Positions 8,770 through 17,192 of a DNA stretch of 64,000 nt are shown here, one piece after another. The translations under genes were made by a program, and so were the position numbers. The notes below the pieces were generated by a model. That model did no database searches and was not told the origin of the DNA. It saw nothing but the letters and a program-made list of their open reading frames with translations. The first letter of the stretch is position 1, and each line of letters starts with the position of its first letter. Source of the stretch: Yoonia sp035117555 (GTDB taxonomy: Bacteria; Pseudomonadota; Alphaproteobacteria; Rhodobacterales; Rhodobacteraceae); NCBI RefSeq assembly GCF_035117555.1, contig NZ_JAYKPK010000003.1:186001-250000 (forward strand), read 5' to 3'.

Positions 8770-9935
8770 TCCGCTGGCTGGCCGCGTTTTTGCTGCTGGC
8801 CAACGTGGCCACTGGGCAGGCACTGCTTGATCCTGACAGATCCAGCATCCGCGACGGCTGGCGTTCTGTCCAGATCGACCTCGGTCTGTCAGAGATCGTG
8901 CCTTACCGCGTCTTCACCTTGGATGATCCGCGTCGTCTGGTGCTGGATTTCGAAGGGCTTGATCCGGGTGGGATCGATATCGCAGCCCTCGATGCGGCCC
9001 GCAGCATCACCGATATTCGCTTTGGTCCCTACCGGCCCGGCTGGACGCGGATGGTGCTGGACCTTGCCCAACCATTGACGCTGACGCGTGCGGGCATGAC
9101 AGCGGGGCCGGAAGGTGCCAGCCTGTCGGTCCGGCTGAACCGCAGTTCTGCTGCGGAATTTGCCGCGCGTGCCGGTGCACCGCCTGATCCGGGCTGGGAT
9201 GCGCTGACGCAAGAGGCGCTGACGGGTCTGGATGATACCGACGAGAACAGCTTTGTCGTTGTCCTTGACCCCGGTCATGGTGGTATTGATCCCGGCGCAG
9301 AGCGCGGCGGCGTGACAGAGGCCCATCTGATGCTGCGCTTCGCCAATGAAATCGCGGACAGGCTGCGCGCGCTTGACGGTGTCGCCGTGGTGCTGACAAG
9401 GTCCGACGACAGTTTTGTTCCGCTTTACGCCCGGATGACCATCGCCCGTGCCGCACGGGCGGATCTGTTCATCTCGCTCCATGCCGATGCGCTGGAACAG
9501 GATAATGCCTGGGGGGCGTCGGTCTATACTTTGGCGGCTGACAGTGGCGATCTGGCGATGCAGCGGTTGGTCGAACGGCATGAACGCGGTGACCTGCTGG
9601 CGGGCGTTGATCTGGCGGTGACAGATGACCGCGTCGCGGGCGTGCTGATGGATCTCGCGCGCCAGTCCACCGCCCCGCGTGCGGCCAGTTTTGCAGACCG
9701 GCTGGTGACGGAACTCGCTGCGCAAGGCGTGCGGCTGAATTCGCATCCGCGACGGACAGGGCGGTTTTCGGTTCTGCTTGCTGCTGATTTCCCGTCTGTT
9801 CTGATTGAGGCCGGGTTTTTATCCAACACCGAAGACCGCACAAATTTGACCAACCCATTGGCACGCGCGACGTTTGCCGACGCAATCACAGCCTCCGTGT
9901 CCGGCTATGTGAGCAATTCGCCAACAAAACGCTGA
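8766..9935 (+). CDS. N-acetylmuramoyl-L-alanine amidase (AmiC type)
   Basis: A periplasmic zinc amidase that cuts the amide bond between MurNAc and the stem peptide, used for daughter-cell separation. A signal peptide occupies about residues 1-19 (hydrophobic stretch ending TGQA). An AMIN domain follows (about 30-125, targeting to septum or envelope). The Amidase_3 domain starts at VVLDPGHGGIDPG, with further zinc and catalytic positions in GVTEAHLMLRFA, LFISLHADA and VLIEAGFLSN. The 389 residues suit an AMIN-Amidase_3 architecture. It is translationally coupled to the aminotransferase upstream. The next gene, PBP1A, has its own promoter. Confidence 0.93.
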   Translation: MIRWLAAFLLLANVATGQALLDPDRSSIRDGWRSVQIDLGLSEIVPYRVFTLDDPRRLVLDFEGLDPGGIDIAALDAARSITDIRFGPYRPGWTRMVLDLAQPLTLTRAGMTAGPEGASLSVRLNRSSAAEFAARAGAPPDPGWDALTQEALTGLDDTDENSFVVVLDPGHGGIDPGAERGGVTEAHLMLRFANEIADRLRALDGVAVVLTRSDDSFVPLYARMTIARAARADLFISLHADALEQDNAWGASVYTLAADSGDLAMQRLVERHERGDLLAGVDLAVTDDRVAGVLMDLARQSTAPRAASFADRLVTELAAQGVRLNSHPRRTGRFSVLLAADFPSVLIEAGFLSNTEDRTNLTNPLARATFADAITASVSGYVSNSPTKR

Positions 9936-9997
9936 CTCGGATCAGTCGATTGTGATCACCAATGCGGTGCAATGCCGCCAATTGTGCCAAAGTGCTT

Positions 9998-10026
9998 TTG
10001 ACGATGAGCCGGTCAGCGCCTATAAG
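9998..10026 (+). promoter_or_regulatory. Sigma-70-like promoter of mrcA
   Basis: TTGACG (9998-10003), a 17-base spacer and TATAAG (10021-10026). It lies 32 bases before the GTG start of the PBP1A gene and after the amidase stop codon, so it gives PBP1A independent expression. Confidence 0.6.
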
Positions 10027-10058
10027 CACGAGGAATCCTGAAAGGACAAACCTCACCC

Positions 10059-12575
10059 GTGCTGCGCTTTATTTTCTCATTCTTCGGCGGAATTTTCACC
10101 TTTGTCACCATGTCGATGATCATGGCGGCGATCGTTGTGGGCGGCGTGATCTATGTCTATGGCCGCGATCTGCCGTCTTATGAGACTTTGTCGCAATATA
10201 CCCCTAAGACGATCAGCCGCGTCTATTCCCGCGAGGGTGAGATTATCGATGAATTCGCTGTAGAACGCCGCTTATTCACCCCGGCAGAGGATATTCCTGA
10301 TCTGGTGAAGAATGCCTTCATCTCGGCCGAAGACAAGAATTTCTATACACACCAAGGGTTTGATGCGACCAGCATGGTCTCTGCCGTCGTCGATGCCGTG
10401 CAGTCTCGGGGCGAGGAAATGCGTGGCGCCTCGACCATCACGCAGCAGGTGATGAAGAATTTCCTGCTTGACGGTTCCCGCTCTGCAGAACGCAAAATCC
10501 GCGAAATCATTCTGGCGGTGCGGATTGAACAGGCGATGTCCAAGGACCGTATCCTTGAGCTTTACCTGAACGAGATTTTTCTGGGCCAGAATTCCTTTGG
10601 CGTCACCGCCGCCGCGCTGACATATTTCAACAAACCGCTCACCGAACTGACGGCGGGCGAGGCGGCTTATCTGGCGTCATTGCCCAAATCGCCCAGCAAC
10701 CGCCATCCGGTGCGCGACCGTGACGTGGCCTTGTTCTGGCGTGATAACACGCTGCGGCTGATGCATCAGAATGGCTATATTGATGAGGCCACCTTGCTGG
10801 CGGAAACCGCAGCACCGCTTTTGTCCGTGCAAGGCGGCGATTACGATGATTTCCGCTCGACCTTGCCCGACCGGGATTATTTCACCGATGAAATTCGTCG
10901 CCAGCTGAGCCAGGATTTCGGGCAGGATGAATTCTTTTCCGGCGGTCTGGCGATCCGCGCGACGGTTGACCCTGAATTGCAGGTCACCGCTGCGCATTCG
11001 TTGCAACAGGCATTGGAAGAATTCGACCGCAGCCGTGGCATCTGGCGCGGCACCGGCCTGACTATCCCGACCGAGGCATTGGCCGAGGAAAGCGCCTGGC
11101 GCGCCGCTTTGCGCAGCACCGATGTGGCGCGCGACATTGATCTTGTTGCGCAATGGCACCCTGCCGTGGTGCTGGATGTGGCCGAGAACAGTCTGCGCCT
11201 TGGCATCGAAGGGGTGGATGAGACGGACGCCGAACCTTTCACCGTGCCGCGCGATGATATCGCATGGATGCGCGGCAGTTTCTTTGACAATTTCACCCCC
11301 GGCGATGTGGTTCATGTCCGGCGCATGCAGCAAGATGACGGCAGCTTTGTCCGCTGGACCCTGCGGCAGGTGCCAGAGGTGCAGGGCGGGTTCATGGCGA
11401 TGGACGTCAACACCGGCCGCGTGATCGCGATGCAGGGCGGGTTCAGCTATCAGGCCTCGGTCTTTAACCGCGCGACACAGGCGCAGCGCCAGCCGGGGTC
11501 GTCGTTCAAACCGTTCGTCTATGCCGCAGCGCTCGATTCCGGTTATTCCCCGGCGACCATCGTGGTCGATGCGCCGATCGAGATTATGACGCCGCAAGGC
11601 ATGTGGCGGCCCACCAATGCGTCTAACCAATTCTATGGCCCGACACCTTTGCGCACCGGGATTGAACGGTCGCGCAATCTGATGACGGTGCGACTGGCCC
11701 AAGAGGTCGGGATCGAGCGTGTGGCCGAATATGCCGAACGTTTTGGTGTTTATGACCGGATGAACCCCGTGCTGGCGGCATCATTGGGGTCCGATGAAAC
11801 CACCTTGTTCAAGATGGTCGCGGCCTATGCGATGTTCGCCAATGGTGGCGAACGGGTCGAACCTACGCTGGTTGACCGGGTGCAGGACCGTTTGGGCAAT
11901 ACCGTCTATCTGCACGACGAACGACAATGCCCGGATTGTGCGAATACGTCACTGCCAGCGGGGCAGGCGCCTGATATCGTGTCAAACCGCACCCGCGTGA
12001 TGAACGAAGTCACCGCCTATCAGCTGACCTCGATGATGCAGGGCGTGGTTGAACGCGGCACGGCGGCGGGGTCCGTAAATCTGCCCGCGCAGATCGCTGG
12101 CAAGACCGGCACCACCAATGACAGCAAGGATGTCTGGTTTGTCGGCTTTTCATCCAATATCGTCGCAGGCTGTTACATCGGCTATGACAATCCGCGCAGC
12201 CTTGGCTCGGGTGCGTCTGGTGGCGGGATGTGCGGCCCGGTGTTCAACCGCTTCATGAGCGAAGCGATTGAAACCTATGGCGCGCCGGATTTCACCGTGC
12301 CAACAGGGTGCGAATTCATCAAGATCGACCGTTTCACCGGCGCGCGCCTGCCCAATGAAGCCTCGGGCGATACCGTCGTGTCCGAATGTTTCCGCGCAGG
12401 GGAAGAGCCTGTCTTTGGCATCACCTATGACGGTGGCTTTGCCATGGCCGCTGATCTGCCGCTTTATGATGAAGTCCCGCGCGTGTCGCGCGAGGTGACA
12501 ACATCCAGCGGTGGCACTGCCACGGTCGGTGACCGTGCTACCTTTGGCACCTTGTCGTCGGGCGGTCTTTACTGA
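10059..12575 (+). CDS. mrcA: Penicillin-binding protein 1A (bifunctional class A PBP)
   Basis: Inner-membrane peptidoglycan synthase with both glycosyltransferase and transpeptidase activity. A short cytoplasmic head and one membrane helix (about 14-34) come first. The GT51 domain follows with catalytic Glu91 in SAEDKNFYTHQGFD, then ASTITQQVMKN and RKIREI. The transpeptidase domain has the SxxK serine at 481 (GSSFKPF), an SRN motif (ERSRNLMTVR) and KTGT at 682-685. The 838 residues match alphaproteobacterial PBP1A. Start codon GTG 10059, with AAAGGA about 12 bases upstream. The C-terminal tail after the KTG box includes four to five Cys in the periplasmic part, as is often seen in this group. 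Confidence 0.96.
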   Translation: MLRFIFSFFGGIFTFVTMSMIMAAIVVGGVIYVYGRDLPSYETLSQYTPKTISRVYSREGEIIDEFAVERRLFTPAEDIPDLVKNAFISAEDKNFYTHQGFDATSMVSAVVDAVQSRGEEMRGASTITQQVMKNFLLDGSRSAERKIREIILAVRIEQAMSKDRILELYLNEIFLGQNSFGVTAAALTYFNKPLTELTAGEAAYLASLPKSPSNRHPVRDRDVALFWRDNTLRLMHQNGYIDEATLLAETAAPLLSVQGGDYDDFRSTLPDRDYFTDEIRRQLSQDFGQDEFFSGGLAIRATVDPELQVTAAHSLQQALEEFDRSRGIWRGTGLTIPTEALAEESAWRAALRSTDVARDIDLVAQWHPAVVLDVAENSLRLGIEGVDETDAEPFTVPRDDIAWMRGSFFDNFTPGDVVHVRRMQQDDGSFVRWTLRQVPEVQGGFMAMDVNTGRVIAMQGGFSYQASVFNRATQAQRQPGSSFKPFVYAAALDSGYSPATIVVDAPIEIMTPQGMWRPTNASNQFYGPTPLRTGIERSRNLMTVRLAQEVGIERVAEYAERFGVYDRMNPVLAASLGSDETTLFKMVAAYAMFANGGERVEPTLVDRVQDRLGNTVYLHDERQCPDCANTSLPAGQAPDIVSNRTRVMNEVTAYQLTSMMQGVVERGTAAGSVNLPAQIAGKTGTTNDSKDVWFVGFSSNIVAGCYIGYDNPRSLGSGASGGGMCGPVFNRFMSEAIETYGAPDFTVPTGCEFIKIDRFTGARLPNEASGDTVVSECFRAGEEPVFGITYDGGFAMAADLPLYDEVPRVSREVTTSSGGTATVGDRATFGTLSSGGLY

Positions 12576-12640
12576 CCGCCTTGCCGCTGGCCTTTGCGGG
12601 TTGTAAGACCACACAAATCCAAACAGAACAGGTGCCCCCT

Positions 12641-13765
12641 ATGCGCGCTGAAACGCAGAACAATATCGATGCGATCCAGAAATCGCTGAACCTGCTGGCG
12701 CAGCGGATGGATTACGAAACCGCCCGCTACCGGCTGGAAGAATTCGACGCAAGGGTCGAGGACCCGACGCTCTGGGATGATCCGGAAGCGGCGCAAAAGC
12801 TGATGCGCGACCGGCAGGTGCTGGTCGATACGCTCGCCATGCATGACAGCATCAAACAGGAACTCGAAGACAATATCGAACTGATCGGTCTGGGCGAGGC
12901 CGAAGATGACGCCGATATCGTCACCGAGGCCGAAGACGCCCTGAAAGCCCTGCGCGAGAAAGCCGCCCAGAAAGAGCTTGAGGCGCTGCTGGACGGTGAG
13001 GCCGATGCCAATGACACGTTCCTTGAGGTCAACGCAGGGGCCGGTGGCACCGAAAGCTGTGACTGGGCCAATATGCTGTCGCGGATGTATGTCCGCTGGG
13101 CCGAGAAAAAGGGCTACAAAGTCGAATTGCAATCGATGCAATCGGGCGATGAGGCCGGGATCAAATCGGTTACCTATAAGATCATCGGCCATAATGCCTA
13201 TGGCTGGCTGAAATCCGAAAGCGGTGTGCATCGTCTGGTGCGGATTTCGCCCTTTGACTCAGCGGCGAAGCGGCACACGTCATTCACCTCGGTCAAGGTC
13301 TATCCTGTCGTCGACGACAATATCGAGATCGAGGTGAACCAAAGCGACATCCGTCTGGATACCTACCGGTCATCCGGCGCGGGCGGGCAGCACGTCAACA
13401 CCACCGATTCCGCCGTGCGGATCACCCACTTTCCCACTGGGATCGTGGTGACCTCATCGGAGAAATCGCAGCACCAGAACCGCGATATCGCGATGAAGGC
13501 GCTGAAATCGCGGCTTTATCAGCTGGAACTTGATAAACGATCCACGCTGGTCAATGAAGCGCATGAAAACGCGGGCGACGCTGGCTGGGGGAACCAGATC
13601 CGGTCTTATGTGCTGCAGCCTTACCAGATGGTCAAAGACCTGCGCACCGGCTTTGAAACCTCCGACACCAAAGGCGTGCTGGACGGTGATCTGGACGGGC
13701 TGATGGGTGCGACTTTGGCGCTGGATATGTCCGGCAAAGGGCGCGACAGCGGTCACGCGGACTGA
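12641..13765 (+). CDS. prfB: Peptide chain release factor 2
   Basis: Recognises UGA and UAA stop codons and triggers peptide release. The catalytic GGQ is in SSGAGGQHVNTTDS and the stop-reading tripeptide region contains the SPF motif (RISPFDSAAKRH). Length 374 residues. The start is ATG 12641 (MRAETQNN), with AGG eight bases before, matching the N-terminus I recall for rhodobacterial RF2. The frame stays open to TTG 12581, but that extension has no ribosome site. Unlike E. coli prfB there is no in-frame UGA and CTTTGA slip site near codon 26, so autoregulatory frameshifting is absent here. It follows mrcA by 65 bases and is closed by a terminator. Confidence 0.97.
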   Translation: MRAETQNNIDAIQKSLNLLAQRMDYETARYRLEEFDARVEDPTLWDDPEAAQKLMRDRQVLVDTLAMHDSIKQELEDNIELIGLGEAEDDADIVTEAEDALKALREKAAQKELEALLDGEADANDTFLEVNAGAGGTESCDWANMLSRMYVRWAEKKGYKVELQSMQSGDEAGIKSVTYKIIGHNAYGWLKSESGVHRLVRISPFDSAAKRHTSFTSVKVYPVVDDNIEIEVNQSDIRLDTYRSSGAGGQHVNTTDSAVRITHFPTGIVVTSSEKSQHQNRDIAMKALKSRLYQLELDKRSTLVNEAHENAGDAGWGNQIRSYVLQPYQMVKDLRTGFETSDTKGVLDGDLDGLMGATLALDMSGKGRDSGHAD

Positions 13766-13815
13766 CCTCGCCGCCAGTCGAAAAGACTGATCACTCCGAA
13801 TCAGCAGCGGATTTC

Positions 13816-13858
13816 AAACAAAGGTGCGTTTGTCACATCACCTTTGTGTTTGTTTTTT
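13816..13858 (+). terminator. Rho-independent terminator of prfB
   Basis: CAAAGGTG (13819-13826) pairs with CACCTTTG (13839-13846), extendable with a bulge through the flanking AAA/TTT, and is followed by TGTTTGTTTTTT. It ends only 35 bases before the autotransporter start codon. Confidence 0.8.
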
Positions 13859-13865
13859 ATGGCGG

Positions 13866-13893
13866 GGGGACCTGATGAATAAAAGGAGTCCCC
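13866..13893 (+). promoter_or_regulatory. Leader hairpin presenting the autotransporter ribosome site
   Basis: GGGGAC (13866-13871) can pair with GTCCCC (13888-13893), placing the strong Shine-Dalgarno AAAGGAG largely in a 16-base loop, with the ATG immediately after the stem. Stem formation would influence translation start. This is a structural prediction by eye only. Confidence 0.35.
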
Positions 13894-16551
13894 ATGTCGT
13901 ATTTTCACACCTCAACCGCAATTGTCGCCGCGATGACCGCGTTGCAGGTCTTTGCAGCGCCAGCCTATGCCGATTGCGTTCCGGGCGGGGATGCTACCAA
14001 TCCGACGCTGACGTGCACCGCCAGCGATACGGGCAATATTAATGATTCCCGCGACAATCTTGCGATCACGGTCGAAAGTGATGCGGAACTTGTCCGTGCA
14101 AACGGTCGCCCCGTCCAGCTTGATGGGTCGGATCAATCAGTGCTCAACAACGGTTTGATTGAAAGCGGCAATGATGATGCGATCCGTGGCCAAGGCGCAA
14201 ACCTGACGATCACCAATGCTGGTACGATCCGTGGTGGTGACCGGGGTATCCGGCTTCAAGACGATGCCAATGGGTTCACCCTTAACAACCTTGCCACCGG
14301 CCGGATTTTCGCGGAGGCGCAGGCCGTGCGACTCGATGAAGATAACCCGCTCGCGAACGCGATGATCACCAATGACGGCCTGATCCAGAGCACCGATGGC
14401 CGCGCGATCCAGACCCGTGGTCCGGGTGGCACCGTGATCAACCGTGGCACCCTGCGTGGCGGCGAAGAGGTGATCGAGGCGCGCGAGGAGTTCACCCTGG
14501 AAAACCGCGGCCTGATCGCGCTGAATGGTCTGGATTGGGATGCGGCAACGCGCACCTGGACCAACAACGGCGCCACCTCTGACGAAGACGGTGTGCAATT
14601 CGCCAGCGGCAGAGCCGACAATTACGGTGTTATCCTTGGGACTGATGACGGCATCGACATTGACGAGGGCGTGATCCACAACCATGAGACGGGCGTGATC
14701 ATCTCGACTGGTGCTGCGAACGATTCAGAGAACGGGGGCAGCGGCATCGACCTCGACGGCACGTTTGAACCGACCGTGGGAGCTGCCCGCGCCTCTGGCC
14801 AGATGACCATCATCAACGACGGCTATATCGAAGGGGTGCGGGCCATCGGCGTTGCCGACGGTCATGCCTCGCCGGTGACGATCCGCAACAGCGGCACGCT
14901 GCGCGGCCGCTCCGATGTTGCAGTCTCGCTGGGGGCAGGAAGCAAGGCAATGATCACCAATGACGGCCTGATCCAAAGCACCGGGGGCCGGGCGATTCAG
15001 GCCCGTGCTCCGGGGACCATTGTGACCAACCGCGGCACCTTGCGTGGTGGCGAAGAAGTTGTCGAAGCCCGCGAGGATTTCACCCTGGAAAACTACGGCA
15101 CAATCGCGCTGAACGGTCTGGACTGGGATGCGGCAACGCAAAGCTGGACGAATACTGGCGCGACATCTGATGAGGACGGCGTGCAATTCGCCAGCGGCCG
15201 GGCGGACAATTACGGTATCATCCTTGGCACTGATGACGGCATTGATTTTGACGAGGGTGAGATTCACAACCATAAAACCGGTGTTATCATTTCGACCGGT
15301 GCGGCGAATGACCCGACGAATGGGGGCAGTGGTATTGACCTTGACGGAACCTTTGAGCCGACAGTCGGGTCCGACCGCGCCTCTGGTCTGGCGACTATTG
15401 TCAACGAAGGCTATATCGAAGGTGTCAACGCCATCGGCGTTGCCGACGGCCATGCCTCACCCGTGACGATCCGCAACAGCGGCACATTGCGCGGGCGGTC
15501 CGGTACCGCGATCAGGTTGGGTTCTGGCGACGACACGCTGGAACTGGACGGCGGGCGCATCATCGGCACGGTTGATCTGGGCGGTGGCACCAACACCTTG
15601 CGCCTGCTCAGCGCGGATGCGGGCATTGTGTCTTTCGCGCAGGCACCGCAAGTGCTTGACCTGAGCGCCGCAGGTGGCGCGGCACTTTTCGCAGGCACCA
15701 CGCTTGTGACGGCGGAACCAAAGGTGTTCAGCACGGCGGACCGGCTGTTTTCCGACGCGGCCCTGTCACTGTCACAGGTCGCCTTGGCGCAGCAGAACGG
15801 GTCAGGCTGGTGGGTCGCGGGTGCTGTGTTGTCCGAAGACGATGACCGCGCCGGTGCGATCACCGTGGGGCGCGATTTCGGGACTTTCGGCGTTTTTGTC
15901 GCTGCGAACAGGGCCAATGCCGATTCGGTCGATGCCGAGCATGAAATTGACATGACCGGCACGAGCGTCGGTCTGCGCGCCGGTTACGACCTTGGCCCGA
16001 ACACCAGCATCAGCGGTGCGGCCTTCGCCGGCCAAAGCCGGATGGAGATGACCAGCCCCGCCCTTGCCAGCGGTTCGGGTGAAAGCGATGGCATGCATTA
16101 CGGTCTGACCGCGCGCGCCGCCTATCGCATCTCTGCAGAGGCCGCTGGCGGCGCGTTCGGCTATGACCTGACCGGGCAGGCGGGCGTCGTGGCCAGCAGT
16201 TTTGACAGCTTCGCAGTCTCCGGTCTTGGTGGGGCCAGCTTTGACAGCCGTGATACCAACACGAGTTTCGCCTCGGTCGAGGCGGGGTTGCTGGTGTCGA
16301 TGGCGGGCGGGACGACCTTGCGTCCGTTCATCGGGGCGCATGTGATCCGCGACAGCAACAGCGATGTCACCATGTCGCTGAACAATGCATCGACCAGCTT
16401 TGGCGTCGCCGATACTGATCGCAACTTGATCAGCCTTGGTGCCGATCTTGGCGGCAGCAACGGCGCGCTGCGCTGGAATGCGCGGGCGGAAGCGCGTTAT
16501 GACGAAGATGACAATGTGCAGGGCCTGTTCAGCGTTTCGATGAAGTTCTGA
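13894..16551 (+). CDS. Autotransporter with repeated beta-helix passenger
   Basis: An 885-residue type Va secreted protein. Residues 1-27 form a signal peptide ending APAYA-DC. The passenger (about 28-600) consists of short parallel beta-helix-like turns such as MITNDGLIQS, VTNRGTLRGG and VTIRNSGTLRG. It contains two successive, nearly identical 196-residue units (157-352 and 353-548). A linker with LGSGDDTLELDGGRI follows. The C-terminal 250 residues look like an autotransporter beta-barrel: alternating hydrophobic strands, WWVAGAVLSED, and a terminal FSVSMKF with final Phe, the BAM recognition signature. No protease or adhesin catalytic motif is visible, so adhesion or aggregation is the likely role (inference). 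It has a strong ribosome site (AAAGGAG) and no clear promoter in the 35 bases after the prfB terminator. Confidence 0.88.
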   Translation: MSYFHTSTAIVAAMTALQVFAAPAYADCVPGGDATNPTLTCTASDTGNINDSRDNLAITVESDAELVRANGRPVQLDGSDQSVLNNGLIESGNDDAIRGQGANLTITNAGTIRGGDRGIRLQDDANGFTLNNLATGRIFAEAQAVRLDEDNPLANAMITNDGLIQSTDGRAIQTRGPGGTVINRGTLRGGEEVIEAREEFTLENRGLIALNGLDWDAATRTWTNNGATSDEDGVQFASGRADNYGVILGTDDGIDIDEGVIHNHETGVIISTGAANDSENGGSGIDLDGTFEPTVGAARASGQMTIINDGYIEGVRAIGVADGHASPVTIRNSGTLRGRSDVAVSLGAGSKAMITNDGLIQSTGGRAIQARAPGTIVTNRGTLRGGEEVVEAREDFTLENYGTIALNGLDWDAATQSWTNTGATSDEDGVQFASGRADNYGIILGTDDGIDFDEGEIHNHKTGVIISTGAANDPTNGGSGIDLDGTFEPTVGSDRASGLATIVNEGYIEGVNAIGVADGHASPVTIRNSGTLRGRSGTAIRLGSGDDTLELDGGRIIGTVDLGGGTNTLRLLSADAGIVSFAQAPQVLDLSAAGGAALFAGTTLVTAEPKVFSTADRLFSDAALSLSQVALAQQNGSGWWVAGAVLSEDDDRAGAITVGRDFGTFGVFVAANRANADSVDAEHEIDMTGTSVGLRAGYDLGPNTSISGAAFAGQSRMEMTSPALASGSGESDGMHYGLTARAAYRISAEAAGGAFGYDLTGQAGVVASSFDSFAVSGLGGASFDSRDTNTSFASVEAGLLVSMAGGTTLRPFIGAHVIRDSNSDVTMSLNNASTSFGVADTDRNLISLGADLGGSNGALRWNARAEARYDEDDNVQGLFSVSMKF
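14362..14949 (+). repeat. 588-bp autotransporter passenger repeat, unit 1
   Basis: Encodes residues 157-352, beginning MITNDGLIQSTDGRAIQ and ending SDVAVSLGAGSKA. It aligns in frame over its whole length with the next 588 bases. Differences are mostly third-position changes and conservative substitutions (for example IDIDEG versus IDFDEG). Confidence 0.85.
14950..15537 (+). repeat. 588-bp autotransporter passenger repeat, unit 2
   Basis: Encodes residues 353-548, from MITNDGLIQSTGGRAIQ to SGTAIRLGSGD. It follows unit 1 head to tail without spacer. Synonymous divergence between the units indicates an old duplication rather than an assembly artefact. Confidence 0.85.
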
Positions 16552-16563
16552 CCATAGAGATCG

Positions 16564-16600
16564 GACAGCCTGTCATGATGTCATGACAGGCTGTCTTGTC
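16564..16600 (+). terminator. Terminator-like 15-bp perfect inverted repeat after the autotransporter
   Basis: GACAGCCTGTCATGA (16564-16578) and TCATGACAGGCTGTC (16581-16595) are exact reverse complements, followed by TTGTC. The stem is very stable and stands 12 bases after the stop codon. Confidence 0.7.
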
Positions 16601-16632
16601 GTCGCACCCAATCTCTGTTGTTCGACCAACGC

Positions 16633-16661
16633 AAAAGGGCGCCCCGAGGGACGCCCTTTTT
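16633..16661 (-). terminator. Bidirectional terminator, mainly for bactofilin
   Basis: AAAAGGGCG (16633-16641) pairs with CGCCCTTTT (16652-16660). Both sides end in runs of T on their own strand, so it can stop the minus-strand bactofilin/M23 operon and any read-through from the autotransporter. Confidence 0.75.
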
Positions 16662-16679
16662 CAACATCTGCCGACGAGA

Positions 16680-17192
16680 TCAGACCTTGTCGGTTTCGAT
16701 CTTGGGTTCGGTGACCGGCATGGTTGGCATCTTTTTGCCATTGGCGGACAAAGGATCATCCTGCCGCTGCACGGAGCCTTCGAAATGCGCGCCGGATTCG
16801 ATGGCGATGGTCTTGTGGATGATGTCACCTTCGACCCGCGCGGTCGATGTCAGGCGGACCTTCAATCCACGCACCCGGCCAATCACGCGGCCATTGACGA
16901 CAACGTCATCGGCGACAATTTCGCCCTTGACGGTGGCGCCTTCGCCGACGGTCAGCAGATGGGCGCGGATATCGCCATCAACCTGACCTTCGATCTGAAT
17001 ATCGCCGGTTGTTTTCAGATTGCCGGTGACCAATAGATCCGAGGACAGCACCGATGCCGGTGGCTTGGCCTTTGGAGGCGACGCTTTGTAGTCAGTCGCG
17101 ATATTGCCGGTTTTGCTGGCATCCGCAGTTGCGGGTGCAGGTGTTTCGGCCGCCTTTGGCCCGGGCTCATTGATTTTGGATTTAGAAAACAT
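16680..17192 (-). CDS. Bactofilin family polymer protein
   Basis: A 170-residue cytoskeletal protein that polymerises without nucleotide. The central DUF583 domain (about 47-140) is a right-handed beta-helix made of short repeats: VTGNLKTTGDIQIEGQVDGDI, VGEGATVKGEI, VVVNGRVIGRVRG and RVEGDI. The flanking N-terminal (Ala/Pro/Lys-rich) and C-terminal tails look disordered. Its ATG lies inside the last codons of the M23 peptidase gene (11-bp overlap), so the two are translated together. Bactofilins commonly position M23 peptidases for local cell-wall remodelling (established for BacM/CcmA-type systems), which fits this pair. Confidence 0.92.
   Translation of the reverse strand: MFSKSKINEPGPKAAETPAPATADASKTGNIATDYKASPPKAKPPASVLSSDLLVTGNLKTTGDIQIEGQVDGDIRAHLLTVGEGATVKGEIVADDVVVNGRVIGRVRGLKVRLTSTARVEGDIIHKTIAIESGAHFEGSVQRQDDPLSANGKKMPTMPVTEPKIETDKV

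Noticed and set aside
12533..12640. Lipobox-like LPLAFAGCK in frame upstream of prfB, suggesting a lipoprotein or an extended RF2.
   Set aside because: Only a TTG start is available, with no ribosome site and too short an N-region for a signal peptide. A lipidated release factor makes no biological sense. The string is a shadow of the mrcA 3' end and leader.
12641..12740. Programmed +1 frameshift in prfB.
   Set aside because: The frame is continuous from ATG 12641, with no in-frame UGA and no CTTTGA slip site.
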